From NCBI GenBank assembly GCA_043497085.1, contig JBIEKI010000020.1: 64,000 bases of DNA; one strand, written 5' to 3'. The DNA comes from Thalassobacillus sp043497085. GTDB taxonomy: Bacteria > Bacillota > Bacilli > Bacillales > Halobacillaceae. Below are positions 8,344 through 16,463 of the stretch, piece by piece. Position numbers and translations under genes: made by a program. The first letter of the stretch is position 1. Every line of letters begins with the position of its first letter. The notes under the pieces are model-generated. The model searched no databases, had not been told where the DNA came from, and saw nothing but the letters and a program-made list of their open reading frames with translations.

Positions 8344-8649
8344 ATGGCTTATATTCTACAAGTGGATTTTAACATGGAGGGACCATTCGGCAGCGAAATG
8401 GCAGAAAGCTTTTCAGACTTAGCAGAAAGTATCAATCAAGAAGAAGGATTTATATGGAAGATTTGGACGGAAGACAGCGAGGCAAAAGAGGCTGGCGGCA
8501 TTTATTTATTTGAAACGAAAGAAGCTGCTCAAAAATATTTGGCGATGCATACGGAGCGGTTGAAAGGGTTCGGTATCGAACCGGTGAATGGGAAAATATT
8601 TGAAGTGAATGATCAATTGACTGCCATTAATCATGGACCGGTTAAGTAA
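8344..8649 (+). CDS. YdhR-type putative monooxygenase
   Basis: This 101-residue protein of the dimeric alpha/beta-barrel superfamily resembles YdhR. It shows the pattern LQVDFNMEGPFGSEM, EEGFIWKIWTEDSEAKEAGG and IYLFETKEAAQKYL. YdhR proteins are suspected cofactor-free monooxygenases, with no confirmed substrate. AAGGAGG precedes the ATG. It is a single gene with its own terminator. Confidence 0.85.
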   Translation: MAYILQVDFNMEGPFGSEMAESFSDLAESINQEEGFIWKIWTEDSEAKEAGGIYLFETKEAAQKYLAMHTERLKGFGIEPVNGKIFEVNDQLTAINHGPVK

Positions 8650-8662
8650 TACCCGGCTTTGA

Positions 8663-8691
8663 CGTAATCCTGATAAGGGTTGCGTTTTTTT
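8663..8691 (+). terminator. Terminator after the YdhR-like gene
   Basis: CGTAATCC pairs with GGGTTGCG using G-U wobbles and is followed by a T-run. Nothing else clear lies in 8692-8863. Confidence 0.7.
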
Positions 8692-8863
8692 AGGAGGAAT
8701 TTCCAGGCAGGAAAGAGAAGTAGTGGGAATGAACGGCAAATCAGTTGTCCAGGAGAATGTCCGTAAGAAATAAAGCAACCCAGCGCAGCGGTCACTTGAA
8801 AGGGTCACCAGACTACTGGCTGAACCAGATACATATGCGCTTGTGTAACGAAGGAGTATCGTG

Positions 8864-9772
8864 ATGGAAATGCAAAAACAGTTTGTGGAATCCGTACGTA
8901 TGTATTTTAAAAAAGAAGGGGAAGCCTGGCTTGAAAAGCTGCCAGACCTGATTACATATTGTGAAGAAAAGTGGGCGTTGCGGTTGAAAACGCCCTTTTT
9001 CCTGTCGATTAATTTTGTTGCTCCTGCAGTACGTGAAGACGGCACAGAGCTGGTAGTAAAAATCTCGCTTCCAGGCGAAGGGTTTCTCGATGAATGGGAA
9101 GTATTGCAATTGTTTAAAGGGAAAGGAATGGCTTCCCTCATAGATGCTGATCAGGAATATGGCATTTTATTAATGGAAAAGTTGACCCCCGGCTATACAC
9201 TTGCGGAAATGGAAGAGGACGAAGAAGCTTGCCGAATTGCAGCTAATGTACTGAAAAAATTACATCGCGCTGCACCAGATAATACCCGACTTCCAACAAC
9301 AAAAGCGAGAGAAGATAACCTAAAAGCAATTTTATCGAAAAATCCACATGGGCTGGGTCCAATATCAAAAGAAAGATTAGAACAAGCAAGCAGAATTTTT
9401 ACATACCTGCATGAAACCAGTCAGGACCTCCGTTTGCTTCACGGTGATTTCCATCATTACAATGTGCTTGCTTCCGGAAAGGGAGAATGGACAGCCATCG
9501 ATCCAAAGGGGCTTATAGGCGAAACAGAGTATGACTTGATCCAGTTTCTTTTGAATAAGCTGCCGGAGGAAGGCAAGCTGCCTGTGATAGAAAAGAGGGT
9601 CGAGATTTTCACAAAGGAATTGCAACTGAATAAAGAACGGCTGTTGCTTTGGGGGTATTGCCATACCGTGCTGGCAACCAGTTGGTCGGTCGATGACAAT
9701 GGCAGTTGTGAACAAACGTTTTTTGATGCGATTGAGGTTTTTGAAAAACTAACAGTCCGCAAAGGAAGCTAA
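8864..9772 (+). CDS. APH(6)/Hur family phosphotransferase
   Basis: This 302-residue protein kinase-like phosphotransferase belongs to the aminoglycoside 6/hydroxyurea group. It shows the catalytic and metal motifs LLHGDFHHYNVL (near residue 190; Asp as catalytic base) and AIDPKGLIGETEYD (DPKG in place of DFG). An ATP-binding N-lobe (VVKISLPGE, then GILLMEKLTPG) is visible. Relatives inactivate streptomycin or hydroxyurea, but the natural substrate here is uncertain. ATG 8864 is 7 nt after AAGGAG; GTG 8861 is less well placed. It heads a run of same-strand genes up to 13137. Confidence 0.87.
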   Translation: MEMQKQFVESVRMYFKKEGEAWLEKLPDLITYCEEKWALRLKTPFFLSINFVAPAVREDGTELVVKISLPGEGFLDEWEVLQLFKGKGMASLIDADQEYGILLMEKLTPGYTLAEMEEDEEACRIAANVLKKLHRAAPDNTRLPTTKAREDNLKAILSKNPHGLGPISKERLEQASRIFTYLHETSQDLRLLHGDFHHYNVLASGKGEWTAIDPKGLIGETEYDLIQFLLNKLPEEGKLPVIEKRVEIFTKELQLNKERLLLWGYCHTVLATSWSVDDNGSCEQTFFDAIEVFEKLTVRKGS

Positions 9773-9790
9773 AAAGAGAGGGGGAAGCGG

Positions 9791-10174
9791 ATGAGGTATA
9801 AGGCATTGTTATGGATAGTCCTGACAGTGATTGCATTGTCAGCCTGTTCAGGACAGAGAACCCTTCATTACAAGGGGGAAAGTGAAAACTGGGAAGTGAC
9901 TTATCGAATTATTCAAACCAGTAGTGAAACGTTAAATAGTAGTGCATCTATCCAATTTATAGGAAAGGGAGAGCCGCCGGAAACGGTTGACTATCACTTT
10001 ATCAGCCAGATGAGTGAATCATCGGGAGAAACTCCCCTAAGTGAATCAGGTGTGAAGGATTTTAGATTGGGTGGGTGCCAGGGGTGCTCTATTACATCGG
10101 AAAAACAGGAAATTGAAGCAACTATTGAATGGGAGGGTCTTACGGAAAAACTCCTGTTAACGAATCGTGATTAG
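9791..10174 (+). CDS. Hypothetical lipoprotein
   Basis: This 127-residue protein has a lipoprotein signal peptide with lipobox LSAC (Cys 19). I do not recognise its family. The mature part is a beta-rich domain beginning LHYKGESENWEVTYRI. A Cys pair (GGCQGC, near residue 95) may bind metal or form a disulfide at the membrane surface. It lies 18 nt after the phosphotransferase gene and is likely co-transcribed. Confidence 0.75.
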   Translation: MRYKALLWIVLTVIALSACSGQRTLHYKGESENWEVTYRIIQTSSETLNSSASIQFIGKGEPPETVDYHFISQMSESSGETPLSESGVKDFRLGGCQGCSITSEKQEIEATIEWEGLTEKLLLTNRD

Positions 10175-10292
10175 GAACAAGCAGCCAATCAATATAGGTA
10201 TCTAGTTAAGTTAAGTGTAAAAGCAGTTTACTTTCAGTAGAATAAGAGAGAAGCCAAAACAGGGAAGTCAGGACTACGAGGAGGAAGTAAAC

Positions 10293-10757
10293 ATGAAGCT
10301 GAAAATAGGATTTATTTTAATGCTGATTCTTTTTACAGCAGCGTGTTCAAGCGAACCAAACGCAATGCATACATACGATATGGCTCAGGTCAAAGATAAC
10401 CTGCAAAAAGTTGAGTTTGAGTACGAACTGCCGGAGCAAATTCCTTTTGAAGTGAAAAGTATTGAAACGGATACGCTCGTACCAGACCAGCCTATTTTTT
10501 CTGTTTATTTTACCGGGACAGAAGGGGAGCAAATGATGCTCGAGGTGGTTAATGCGACCTTGAATACTGCGGGAAGCAATTTATTTGAGGAAGTAAAAAT
10601 TGGCGACAGGAAGGGTTTTTTTTATGAAAATGCCCAGGGCGCCAGAATGCTTCTTTGGGAAAAAGATGAGGTACATTACCAATTGAAGACGATTGACGGC
10701 GATGCAGAAGCACTGGAAGATTCCCAGCTGATCGATACAGCGATAACATTTAAGTAA
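10293..10757 (+). CDS. Lipoprotein with DUF4367-like domain
   Basis: This 154-residue lipoprotein has lipobox TAAC (Cys 18). The mature part resembles the DUF4367 domain seen in anti-sigma factor-like proteins: an early LPEQIPFEV, then IGDRKGFFYEN and LLWEKDEVHYQLK. Here the domain is tethered to the outer face of the membrane without a cytoplasmic part. AGGAGG precedes the ATG. The 118-base gap before it may hold its own promoter. Confidence 0.75.
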   Translation: MKLKIGFILMLILFTAACSSEPNAMHTYDMAQVKDNLQKVEFEYELPEQIPFEVKSIETDTLVPDQPIFSVYFTGTEGEQMMLEVVNATLNTAGSNLFEEVKIGDRKGFFYENAQGARMLLWEKDEVHYQLKTIDGDAEALEDSQLIDTAITFK

Positions 10758-10780
10758 TATGCTAGAAGGATTGATTTAGT

Positions 10781-11266
10781 ATGGCTTACAGATTCTATCC
10801 AATGACCCAGCAACAAGCAGAGGAAATTGCTCACAATTGGCATTATGACGGGAAATACTCCTTTTATGATATCGAAGCGGATCAGGAGGACCTTGAGGAA
10901 TTTCTCGACCCCAAGCAACGCGGGGAAAAATATTATGTCGTTACCAGTGGGGAAGAATTAATCGGTTTTTTCAGTTATCGTCCGGTTGATTCGCAAACCA
11001 TTGATATTGGCCTCGGAATGAAGCCTTCGTTAACAGGAAAAGGGCGTGGGAGAGAGTTTGTCGAGGCGGGGCTTAACTTTGCGATAAAATCTTTCAATCC
11101 CAGCCGGATAACCTTATCAGTTGCTGCTTTCAACGAGCGGGCAATTAAAGTTTATGAAAAAGCAGGATTCGTCAGAGGGGAGACATTCATGCAGGATACG
11201 AATGGAAGCAGCTATGAGTTTTTGAAAATGAGCTGCAAGCTGAAAAGGAAGCAAGAAAATGAATAA
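10781..11266 (+). CDS. GNAT family N-acetyltransferase
   Basis: This 161-residue GNAT protein resembles RimJ/RimL-type acetyltransferases. The acetyl-CoA loop is SLTGKGRGREFVEAGL (near residue 86) and the late motif is ERAIKVYEKAGFVRGE (near 122). The substrate is unknown. Its 3' end overlaps the next gene by 8 bases, showing translational coupling to the nucleotidyltransferase. Confidence 0.88.
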   Translation: MAYRFYPMTQQQAEEIAHNWHYDGKYSFYDIEADQEDLEEFLDPKQRGEKYYVVTSGEELIGFFSYRPVDSQTIDIGLGMKPSLTGKGRGREFVEAGLNFAIKSFNPSRITLSVAAFNERAIKVYEKAGFVRGETFMQDTNGSSYEFLKMSCKLKRKQENE

Positions 11267-12092
11267 AGTAATTGGGGATAAATATAAACCAACTTTCCAC
11301 CTTAATGAAATAGTCAAAGAAATAGAAGCATTGCTGGGAGCGCATCTGGTCGGCTTATATTTGCACGGTTCACTTGCCATGGGTGGTTTTAATGCCAGGA
11401 ACAGTGACATTGACCTCTTAGGAGTCACAAGAACACAACTCACTAATCTGGAAGCGTGTTACCTGACCGAACTGTTTTTAAAAAAATCCACCCGCCCTTT
11501 CCCAATAGAAATTACCTTTATGAATGAACAGCAATTGGTGGACTGGGAGCATCCAAGCATGTTTGACTTCCATTATAGTGAGTACTGGAGAGACGAATTC
11601 GAGCAGAAAGCAACGGGTAACACCTTCCTTAATGTGAATTGGAAGGATCCTGATTTGGCAGCTCATCTCACGGTTACCTATCATAAAGGAATTTGTTTAG
11701 CTGGAAAGCCGATTCATGAAGTAATTCCGAGGGTGCCAGAAAAAGATTTTGTTGCTTCTGTTCAAAATGATTATCACGACTGTCTGGATAATATAGTTCA
11801 TGATCCTGTGTACTGTACATTGAATTTGATTCGTTTTTATCGATATTTAAAAACTGGTGACATTGTTTCGAAATTGGAGGGTGCGAAGTGGGGGATTAAG
11901 CATTTTCCTGAAAAATTCCATACTATCATCCAATCGGTACTTGCAATCTATCAGGATAACGACGGCAGCAGTGTTTTAGAAGCAGACGAGCTGTATAGGA
12001 TCAAAGCGTTTTTAAAGGTGAAAATTGAAAATTTATTATTAGAGAGAAGCACTGGTAACAGCTCAAGGGGGATGCCTGATGGAGCAAAATAA
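11259..12092 (+). CDS. ANT-type aminoglycoside nucleotidyltransferase-like protein
   Basis: This 277-residue protein has the N-terminal polymerase-beta-like nucleotidyltransferase motif LYLHGSLAMGGFNARNSDID (near residue 34). The GS and DxD residues bind the nucleotide and magnesium. The helical C-terminal domain is of the DUF4111/AadA type (NLIRFYRYLKTGDIVSKLEG). It is related to streptomycin/spectinomycin adenylyltransferases, but resistance activity is only an inference. It overlaps both its upstream GNAT (8 bases) and its downstream DUF2332 neighbour (14 bases). Confidence 0.85.
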   Translation: MNKVIGDKYKPTFHLNEIVKEIEALLGAHLVGLYLHGSLAMGGFNARNSDIDLLGVTRTQLTNLEACYLTELFLKKSTRPFPIEITFMNEQQLVDWEHPSMFDFHYSEYWRDEFEQKATGNTFLNVNWKDPDLAAHLTVTYHKGICLAGKPIHEVIPRVPEKDFVASVQNDYHDCLDNIVHDPVYCTLNLIRFYRYLKTGDIVSKLEGAKWGIKHFPEKFHTIIQSVLAIYQDNDGSSVLEADELYRIKAFLKVKIENLLLERSTGNSSRGMPDGAK

Positions 12093-13137
12093 GATTGCTG
12101 AAAGATTTTTGGATTTTGCTGAGCTGGAGTGTAAAGGATCAAGCGCTTTGTATCAATTTTTGTCTATTAAAATTGCTGGTAATGAAGAGCTGCTCCAATT
12201 AAGCTCGTATGCGAGAAGAGGGCAGCCGATACCAAATCTGTTATTTGGGGCAGTCCATCAGTTATTGTTATCAGGGAATACGCATGAACTCGGTAACTTT
12301 TACCCGAGTATTACAGAGAAACCAAAGCAAGTGGAAGATTCATTTTCCAGTTTCCTTGATTTTTGTCGCACCTATCGCAAAGAAATAATAGCAACTTTGC
12401 AGGAAAAACTCGTGCAAACGAACGAAGTGAGACGCTGTGCGTATCTTTATCCACTTTTTTGTTACATACATAAGAAAACAGGGCGATCTTTGTCACTGAT
12501 TGAGATTGGGACAAGCGCCGGTCTTCAGCTGCTCTGGGACCAATATAGTTACTCTTACGGTGGAAATCGTTGTTATGGGAATAATGCTTCAGCGGTTCAC
12601 TTATCTTCAAAAGTAAGAAAGGGAAGCATGCCGGAGCTCCTTGATAGCACTCCTCCTGTAGCTTCCCGTGTAGGCGTGGACCTACATGTCAGTGACCTGA
12701 AGGATGAAGAAAATGCGTTATGGCTGAAGGCACTTATATGGCCGGAACATCAGGAAAGGCAGGAGACTTTTGATAAAGCAGTAAAGCAGTTCAGTAAATC
12801 TCCTCCTTCCTTAATCGAAGGGGATGGCGTATCAATGCTGGAAGAACTTGCTTCCCAAGCCCCATCTGCCAGCACGCTTTGCATCTTTCATACCCATGTC
12901 GCCAACCAGATGCCCCGGAAAGTGAAAGAGGAATTGCAGCAGAAAGTGAGTGCAATTGGGCGGAAGCGGGATGTATGTCACATCTACAATAATATTTATG
13001 ATAGAAAAATGCATGTGGACTTTTTTATCGATGGCGTCAGCTATAGTGAAACGATGGGAGATACCGATGGTCATGGACGCTGGTTTGACTGGCATGTGAA
13101 AGACTGTTCCATCCAGGGAAACGTGTCTAATAAATGA
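12079..13137 (+). CDS. DUF2332 family protein
   Basis: This 352-residue cytoplasmic protein matches DUF2332. It has an N-terminal helical start (AERFLDFAELECKGSSALYQ) and the central motif SLIEIGTSAGLQLLWDQYSY near residue 140, which looks like a nucleotide- or SAM-binding loop. The C-terminal half has IFHTHVANQMP. Function is unknown. The start overlaps the preceding gene by 14 bases. The last codons of the gene (GTG TCT AAT AAA) already form the first unit of array B. Confidence 0.83.
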   Translation: MEQNKIAERFLDFAELECKGSSALYQFLSIKIAGNEELLQLSSYARRGQPIPNLLFGAVHQLLLSGNTHELGNFYPSITEKPKQVEDSFSSFLDFCRTYRKEIIATLQEKLVQTNEVRRCAYLYPLFCYIHKKTGRSLSLIEIGTSAGLQLLWDQYSYSYGGNRCYGNNASAVHLSSKVRKGSMPELLDSTPPVASRVGVDLHVSDLKDEENALWLKALIWPEHQERQETFDKAVKQFSKSPPSLIEGDGVSMLEELASQAPSASTLCIFHTHVANQMPRKVKEELQQKVSAIGRKRDVCHIYNNIYDRKMHVDFFIDGVSYSETMGDTDGHGRWFDWHVKDCSIQGNVSNK

Positions 13138-13299
13138 TAATTTTGTCTAGTAAAATTTAGATATTGTCTAGTAAATCTTTGATAATGTCTAGTAAAAGAC
13201 CGAGATTGTCTAGTTAACCTCACATATTGTCCAGTAAGCACCATGGACTGTCTAATAAATGCATCATGTTGTCTAGTAAATAGACGATATTCCAGTAAC
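13125..13299 (+). repeat. Phased 21-bp array B (9 units, core GTCTAGTAAA)
   Basis: Units start at 13125, 13145, 13166, 13187, 13208, 13229, 13250 and 13271, with a degraded ninth at 13290. Six consecutive steps are 21 bp. The first unit overlaps the end of the DUF2332 gene. Spacers are unrelated to each other. Confidence 0.9.
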
Positions 13300-13337
13300 T
13301 TTTTCTCTAAAAGGTTGTAATCCCTTTACAGCGATAA

Positions 13338-13351
13338 AGTAAGCGCTATCA
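13338..13351. promoter_or_regulatory. cre-like site upstream of the serC leader
   Basis: AGTAAGCGCTATCA matches the CcpA operator consensus TGWAARCGYTWNCW at 13 of 14 positions. It lies about 30 bp upstream of the -35 box of the serC leader promoter. Around it, TATCAA at 13347-13352 and TTGATA at 13378-13383 form an inverted repeat. Confidence 0.4.
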
Positions 13352-13377
13352 AAGGCGGGTGGCGCGTTTTCGCCCTC

Positions 13378-13406
13378 TTGATAACCTGCAGACTATGCTT
13401 TATAAT
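13378..13406 (+). promoter_or_regulatory. Sigma-A promoter of the glycine riboswitch-serC leader
   Basis: TTGATA at 13378-13383 and TATAAT at 13401-13406 are separated by exactly 17 bp. The predicted transcript starts near 13413 and reads through the riboswitch toward serC. Confidence 0.8.
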
Positions 13407-13486
13407 CCAGGCATATCACTGATTTTTCTGAAAAGACGAATATTAGCAAGCGATGAATGTCATGGGTTGTACTATGACAGGAGCAG

Positions 13487-13553
13487 CTTCTGGAGAGGAT
13501 GCACATCTTGTGCAGCGCCGAAGGGTTCATTATCTCAGGCAAAAGGACAGAAG
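13487..13553 (+). promoter_or_regulatory. Glycine riboswitch (single aptamer)
   Basis: The P1 stem is CTTCTG at 13487-13492 paired with CAGAAG at 13548-13553. Inside lie GGAGAG, a hairpin GCAC/GTGC, the conserved GCGCCGAAGGG block and the highly conserved CTCAGGCAAAAGGACAG block, all hallmarks of the gcvT-type glycine aptamer. Outer segments GGTTGTAC and GTACATCC could extend the helix with one mismatch, as in single-aptamer forms. Only one full aptamer is visible. An intrinsic terminator follows at 13582 and serC is the next gene. Confidence 0.88.
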
Positions 13554-13581
13554 AGGTACATCCGATACCTTTTATGTTGGT

Positions 13582-13612
13582 GAGATTGGGAAGTCCCGGT
13601 CTCTCTTTTTTA
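13582..13612 (+). terminator. Riboswitch expression-platform terminator
   Basis: GAGATTGGG pairs with CCCGGTCTC (two G-U pairs), then TCTTTTTT. It lies 28 nt after the glycine aptamer and 127 nt before serC, so it can act as a ligand-controlled terminator. Confidence 0.8.
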
Positions 13613-13700
13613 TACTTTAAGGAAGTTTAATGTTAAAGGATTAAAGTGTATATGTTTCCTCCAGAAGTACCTGGCGAAAAGCCGAGTTTTTCTAATACAC
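13606..13700. repeat. Dispersed repeat family F, copy 2
   Basis: It aligns with 4805-4905 through the AT-rich half (TTAAAGGATTAAAGTGTATA) and the right arm (CTGGCGAAAAGCCGAGTTTTTCTAAT in two stretches). The left hairpin arm is replaced by unrelated sequence. It lies between the riboswitch terminator and serC. Confidence 0.6.
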
Positions 13701-13738
13701 GCAAGTTCTACTACATACAAAGTGAGGGGTTAGACGAT

Positions 13739-14821
13739 ATGAAGAGAATTTATAATTTTTCAGCGGGTCCTTCCATGCTGCCGCTGCCAGTATTGGAAAA
13801 AGCACAAAGTGAACTGGTGAATTACAGGGACTCAGGCATGTCTGTCATGGAATTGAGTCATCGATCCGCACTGTTTACGGAAATCATTCAGGAAGCAGAG
13901 CAGCTGCTGCGTGAACTGATGGCTATACCAGAAAATTACAAAGTGCTCTTCGTACAAGGGGGGGCTTCGCAGCAATTTTCTGCGGTGCCGTTGAACCTGT
14001 TCGGTACGAACGGAAAAGCAGATTATGTGAACACTGGTTCCTGGTCGCAAAAGGCGATCAAGGAAGCGAAGAAATATGGAGATATTCGTGTGATTGCTTC
14101 ATCTGAGGATGCCAATTTCAATTATATTCCAGAGGTGGACAGCTCCATGGTCGACCCGGAAGCGGATTATGTTCATATTACTACGAACAACACGATAGAA
14201 GGGACGGCTTTTACTGAGTTTCCCGATGCTGGAAATATTCCGCTTGTAGCAGATATGTCGTCCAATATCCTGTCAGAAGAAATCGATGTATCACAATTCG
14301 GGGTGATTTATGCCGGGGCCCAGAAAAACATCGGTCCGGCGGGGCTGACGGTGGTCATCGTCCGTGAAGACTTGATCGGAAAAGCACAGGAATCCTGCCC
14401 GGTTATGCTGGATTATAAGACACATAGTGATAAAGGCTCCTTATATAACACGCCACCGACCTATGCAATTTATATGGCAAAGCTTGTTTTCGAATGGCTA
14501 AAGGAACTGGGCGGCGTTAAGGAAATGGAGAAAATTAATCGGGAAAAGGCACAAATTCTTTATGATTACATTGAGGAATCCGAGCTGTTTTCTTCTCCTG
14601 TTGAAAAGAATAGCCGTTCATTGATGAATATACCGTTCGTCAGTCCTTCTGATGACTTGAATGCGGCATTTGTGAAGGAAGCAAAAGAAGCAGGCTTGGA
14701 AACATTAAAAGGGCACCGTTCGGTTGGCGGGATGCGTGCCAGCATCTACAATGCGATGCCGATTGATGGCGTCCTGTCCCTTGTCGCGTTTATGAAAAAA
14801 TTTGAAAGTAAGCATAAGTAA
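13739..14821 (+). CDS. serC: Phosphoserine aminotransferase
   Basis: This 360-residue PLP enzyme converts 3-phosphohydroxypyruvate and glutamate to phosphoserine in serine biosynthesis. The family opening is IYNFSAGPSMLPLPVLEKAQ, the SerC signature is VLFVQGGASQQFSAVPLNL, and the PLP lysine is in YAGAQKNIGPAGL (near residue 198). The C-terminus has GLKGHRSVGGMRASIYN-like sequence. The ATG at 13739, after GTGAGGGG, fits the family start; a longer upstream frame exists but is not needed. It is preceded by a glycine riboswitch and terminator, which is unusual. No serA or serB homologue is adjacent. Confidence 0.96.
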   Translation: MKRIYNFSAGPSMLPLPVLEKAQSELVNYRDSGMSVMELSHRSALFTEIIQEAEQLLRELMAIPENYKVLFVQGGASQQFSAVPLNLFGTNGKADYVNTGSWSQKAIKEAKKYGDIRVIASSEDANFNYIPEVDSSMVDPEADYVHITTNNTIEGTAFTEFPDAGNIPLVADMSSNILSEEIDVSQFGVIYAGAQKNIGPAGLTVVIVREDLIGKAQESCPVMLDYKTHSDKGSLYNTPPTYAIYMAKLVFEWLKELGGVKEMEKINREKAQILYDYIEESELFSSPVEKNSRSLMNIPFVSPSDDLNAAFVKEAKEAGLETLKGHRSVGGMRASIYNAMPIDGVLSLVAFMKKFESKHK

Positions 14822-14826
14822 CCAAT

Positions 14827-14864
14827 AGAGGTCTCCTCCTGTGCTAAGGAAGAGACCTCTTTTT
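14827..14864. terminator. Terminator after serC
   Basis: AGAGGTCTC pairs with GAGACCTCT, followed by TTTT. It also touches the end of the convergent gene on minus. Confidence 0.85.
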
Positions 14865-15219
14865 ACTTATCACCAGCTATTTCAATGGTATACAGTCCTC
14901 GTTCGGTAACCAATGTGAATGTATTTTCATCAAACTGGTACTCTGTTGTATCCTCCAGCGGAATTTCATAATAGGAGTCAGGAAGCGGCTGAAAACTATC
15001 GCCATCCGTTTCGATTTGACCCGACCCGTTCAATTGGATGGTGTGCATGGGCTCGTAACCATCAATACTTCTCGTATCTTTGGAATAGGAAATCGACTCC
15101 AGCTTCATCGATATACTGTCGTGATCCGCTAATTCCTGCTTGGCAATTGTTATGTTTTCACCGTTCCACTCCTGAAGCAGCTGGTTGAATTCTTCAATCG
15201 TTAAGTATCGCTGTGACAT
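14863..15219 (-). CDS. Hypothetical protein
   Basis: I do not recognise this protein of about 118 residues. It is acidic, with no signal peptide or membrane segment. It starts MSQRYLTIEEFNQLLQEW (helical) and continues as beta-rich sequence ending LVTERGLYTIEIAG. I choose ATG 15219, which is 7 nt from GGAGGG, over ATG 15225, which abuts it. It is convergent with serC. Confidence 0.7.
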   Translation of the reverse strand: MSQRYLTIEEFNQLLQEWNGENITIAKQELADHDSISMKLESISYSKDTRSIDGYEPMHTIQLNGSGQIETDGDSFQPLPDSYYEIPLEDTTEYQFDENTFTLVTERGLYTIEIAGDK

Positions 15220-15312
15220 GTGCATCCCTCCAGTTCTTATTTTTACCTGGAGGGCTGAATTGATGCGTATAACTATCCTCTTTTTTCTTTAAGAAAAGTT
15301 GAAAAGACAATA

Positions 15313-15344
15313 AAAGAGACGGCCCTCAGACCGTCTCTTTGTTT
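15313..15344. terminator. Terminator between two minus-strand small genes
   Basis: AAAGAGACGG pairs with CCGTCTCTTT. On the minus strand it follows the 72-residue protein gene. Confidence 0.75.
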
Positions 15345-15363
15345 ATAGAATTATTTTAAATTG

Positions 15364-15582
15364 TCAATTTTTAACTTCGTGCTTTATGTCGTAATCAATA
15401 ATTTGGATTTTTTCTAATGGAAGTTTGAAGCTGGAAGACAGCTTTTTCTTCAAGTTTTTCTCGTTTACTTCCGCATCCTCTGCGTTTACGTCCCATTCAA
15501 TTTCATCCATTCTTCGAAATAACTCTGGGCGATCAAGTTCACTTTCCTTATGGAAATTAATCCATGATACATTCACTAACAT
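15364..15582 (-). CDS. Small hypothetical protein
   Basis: I do not recognise this 72-residue, soluble, highly charged protein (MLVNVSWINFHKESELDRPE at the start, with a Lys-rich stretch NLKKKL). It has no membrane segment or known motif. A GGAAAGGGG site precedes the ATG, and a terminator follows. Codon use looks ordinary for the window. Confidence 0.65.
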   Translation of the reverse strand: MLVNVSWINFHKESELDRPELFRRMDEIEWDVNAEDAEVNEKNLKKKLSSSFKLPLEKIQIIDYDIKHEVKN

Positions 15583-15808
15583 TAACTCTACCCCTTTCCG
15601 GAGTCAGCTAAACCTTTTTTCAAGTTAACTGGGCAAACAAAATTTCCTTATTTAATTGTTCAGCAAGTATAACACGGTTGCTTAGTTATGTATACCCACC
15701 CTTTTCCTGCCGCGATAAGTGAGAGGAAGTTTCAAAAGGAGTAAAAAAAGGTATATGGGATAAATAGTAAATCAGCGCTGCAAGTTTACAAACAAGGAGG
15801 ATATACCG

Positions 15809-16417
15809 ATGCGGTATCTTATCGTTTCCGATATACATGGAGAGGTTGAGAAACTGGAAAGGGTGCTTGAAAAAGCATCTTATGATTCAGAAAAAGATCA
15901 GCTGATTTTGCTTGGTGATTATATAGACCGGGGGCCCCATTCGAAAGCAGTTATCGACAAAGTGAAGGAACTGGTGGAGAAAGATGGTGCAGTTGCGATC
16001 AAGGGAAACCACGATGATATGTTCATCCGTTCGCAATATGAAGGAGAAGCGATGGAGCTTTGGAAAATGAATGGCGCTTCCACAACGCTGAAAAGTTATA
16101 ATGGCAAAAAGGAAGAACTGAAAGAAGACCAGCGATGGATGGAGAAAAATCTGGAGCTTTACCATGAAACAGACGACTATATCTTTGTCCACGCAGGCCT
16201 TGAACCGGAAATCCCGATAGAGAAACAGGATGAAGATACCATGTTGTGGACTCGCCATACGGACCGGATCGGACTGGGTAAAACCGTGGTCCACGGCCAT
16301 ACGCCGGTCAAAGATATTTTTTACTACGAAGATCAAATTGATATCGATACTGGTGCTGCATATGGTGGAAAGCTGACTCTATTAGAGCTGCCGACGCACG
16401 AAGTGTATACCGTATAG
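15809..16417 (+). CDS. Metallophosphoesterase (PrpE/ApaH-like)
   Basis: This 202-residue calcineurin-like phosphoesterase has all core metal-binding motifs: SDIHG (residue 6), LGDYIDRGP (near 35), KGNHDD (near 67), HAGLEPE and VVHGHTPV. The length and GDxxDRG spacing resemble serine/threonine protein phosphatases and diadenosine tetraphosphatases of the PrpE/ApaH group. The substrate cannot be decided from sequence. AAGGAGG precedes the ATG. It is a single gene with a strong terminator. Confidence 0.9.
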   Translation: MRYLIVSDIHGEVEKLERVLEKASYDSEKDQLILLGDYIDRGPHSKAVIDKVKELVEKDGAVAIKGNHDDMFIRSQYEGEAMELWKMNGASTTLKSYNGKKEELKEDQRWMEKNLELYHETDDYIFVHAGLEPEIPIEKQDEDTMLWTRHTDRIGLGKTVVHGHTPVKDIFYYEDQIDIDTGAAYGGKLTLLELPTHEVYTV

Positions 16418-16418
16418 A

Positions 16419-16456
16419 AAGATGAGCGAGGGTATCAACCTCACTCATCTTTTTTC
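16419..16456. terminator. Terminator between the phosphoesterase gene and guaC
   Basis: AAGATGAGCGAGG pairs with CCTCACTCATCTT, followed by TTTTT. Confidence 0.9.
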
Positions 16457-16463
16457 TGCCTCA

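Noticed and set aside
8729..8773. 14-codon ORF upstream of the phosphotransferase gene
   Set aside because: The nearest AGGAGG is about 27 bases away and there is no family resemblance.
13413..13486. A second glycine aptamer upstream of the first
   Set aside because: The conserved GCGCCGAAGGG and CAGGCAAAAGGACAG-type blocks occur only once.
13359..13583. 74-codon ORF overlapping the serC leader
   Set aside because: It runs through the promoter and glycine aptamer and lacks a ribosome binding site.
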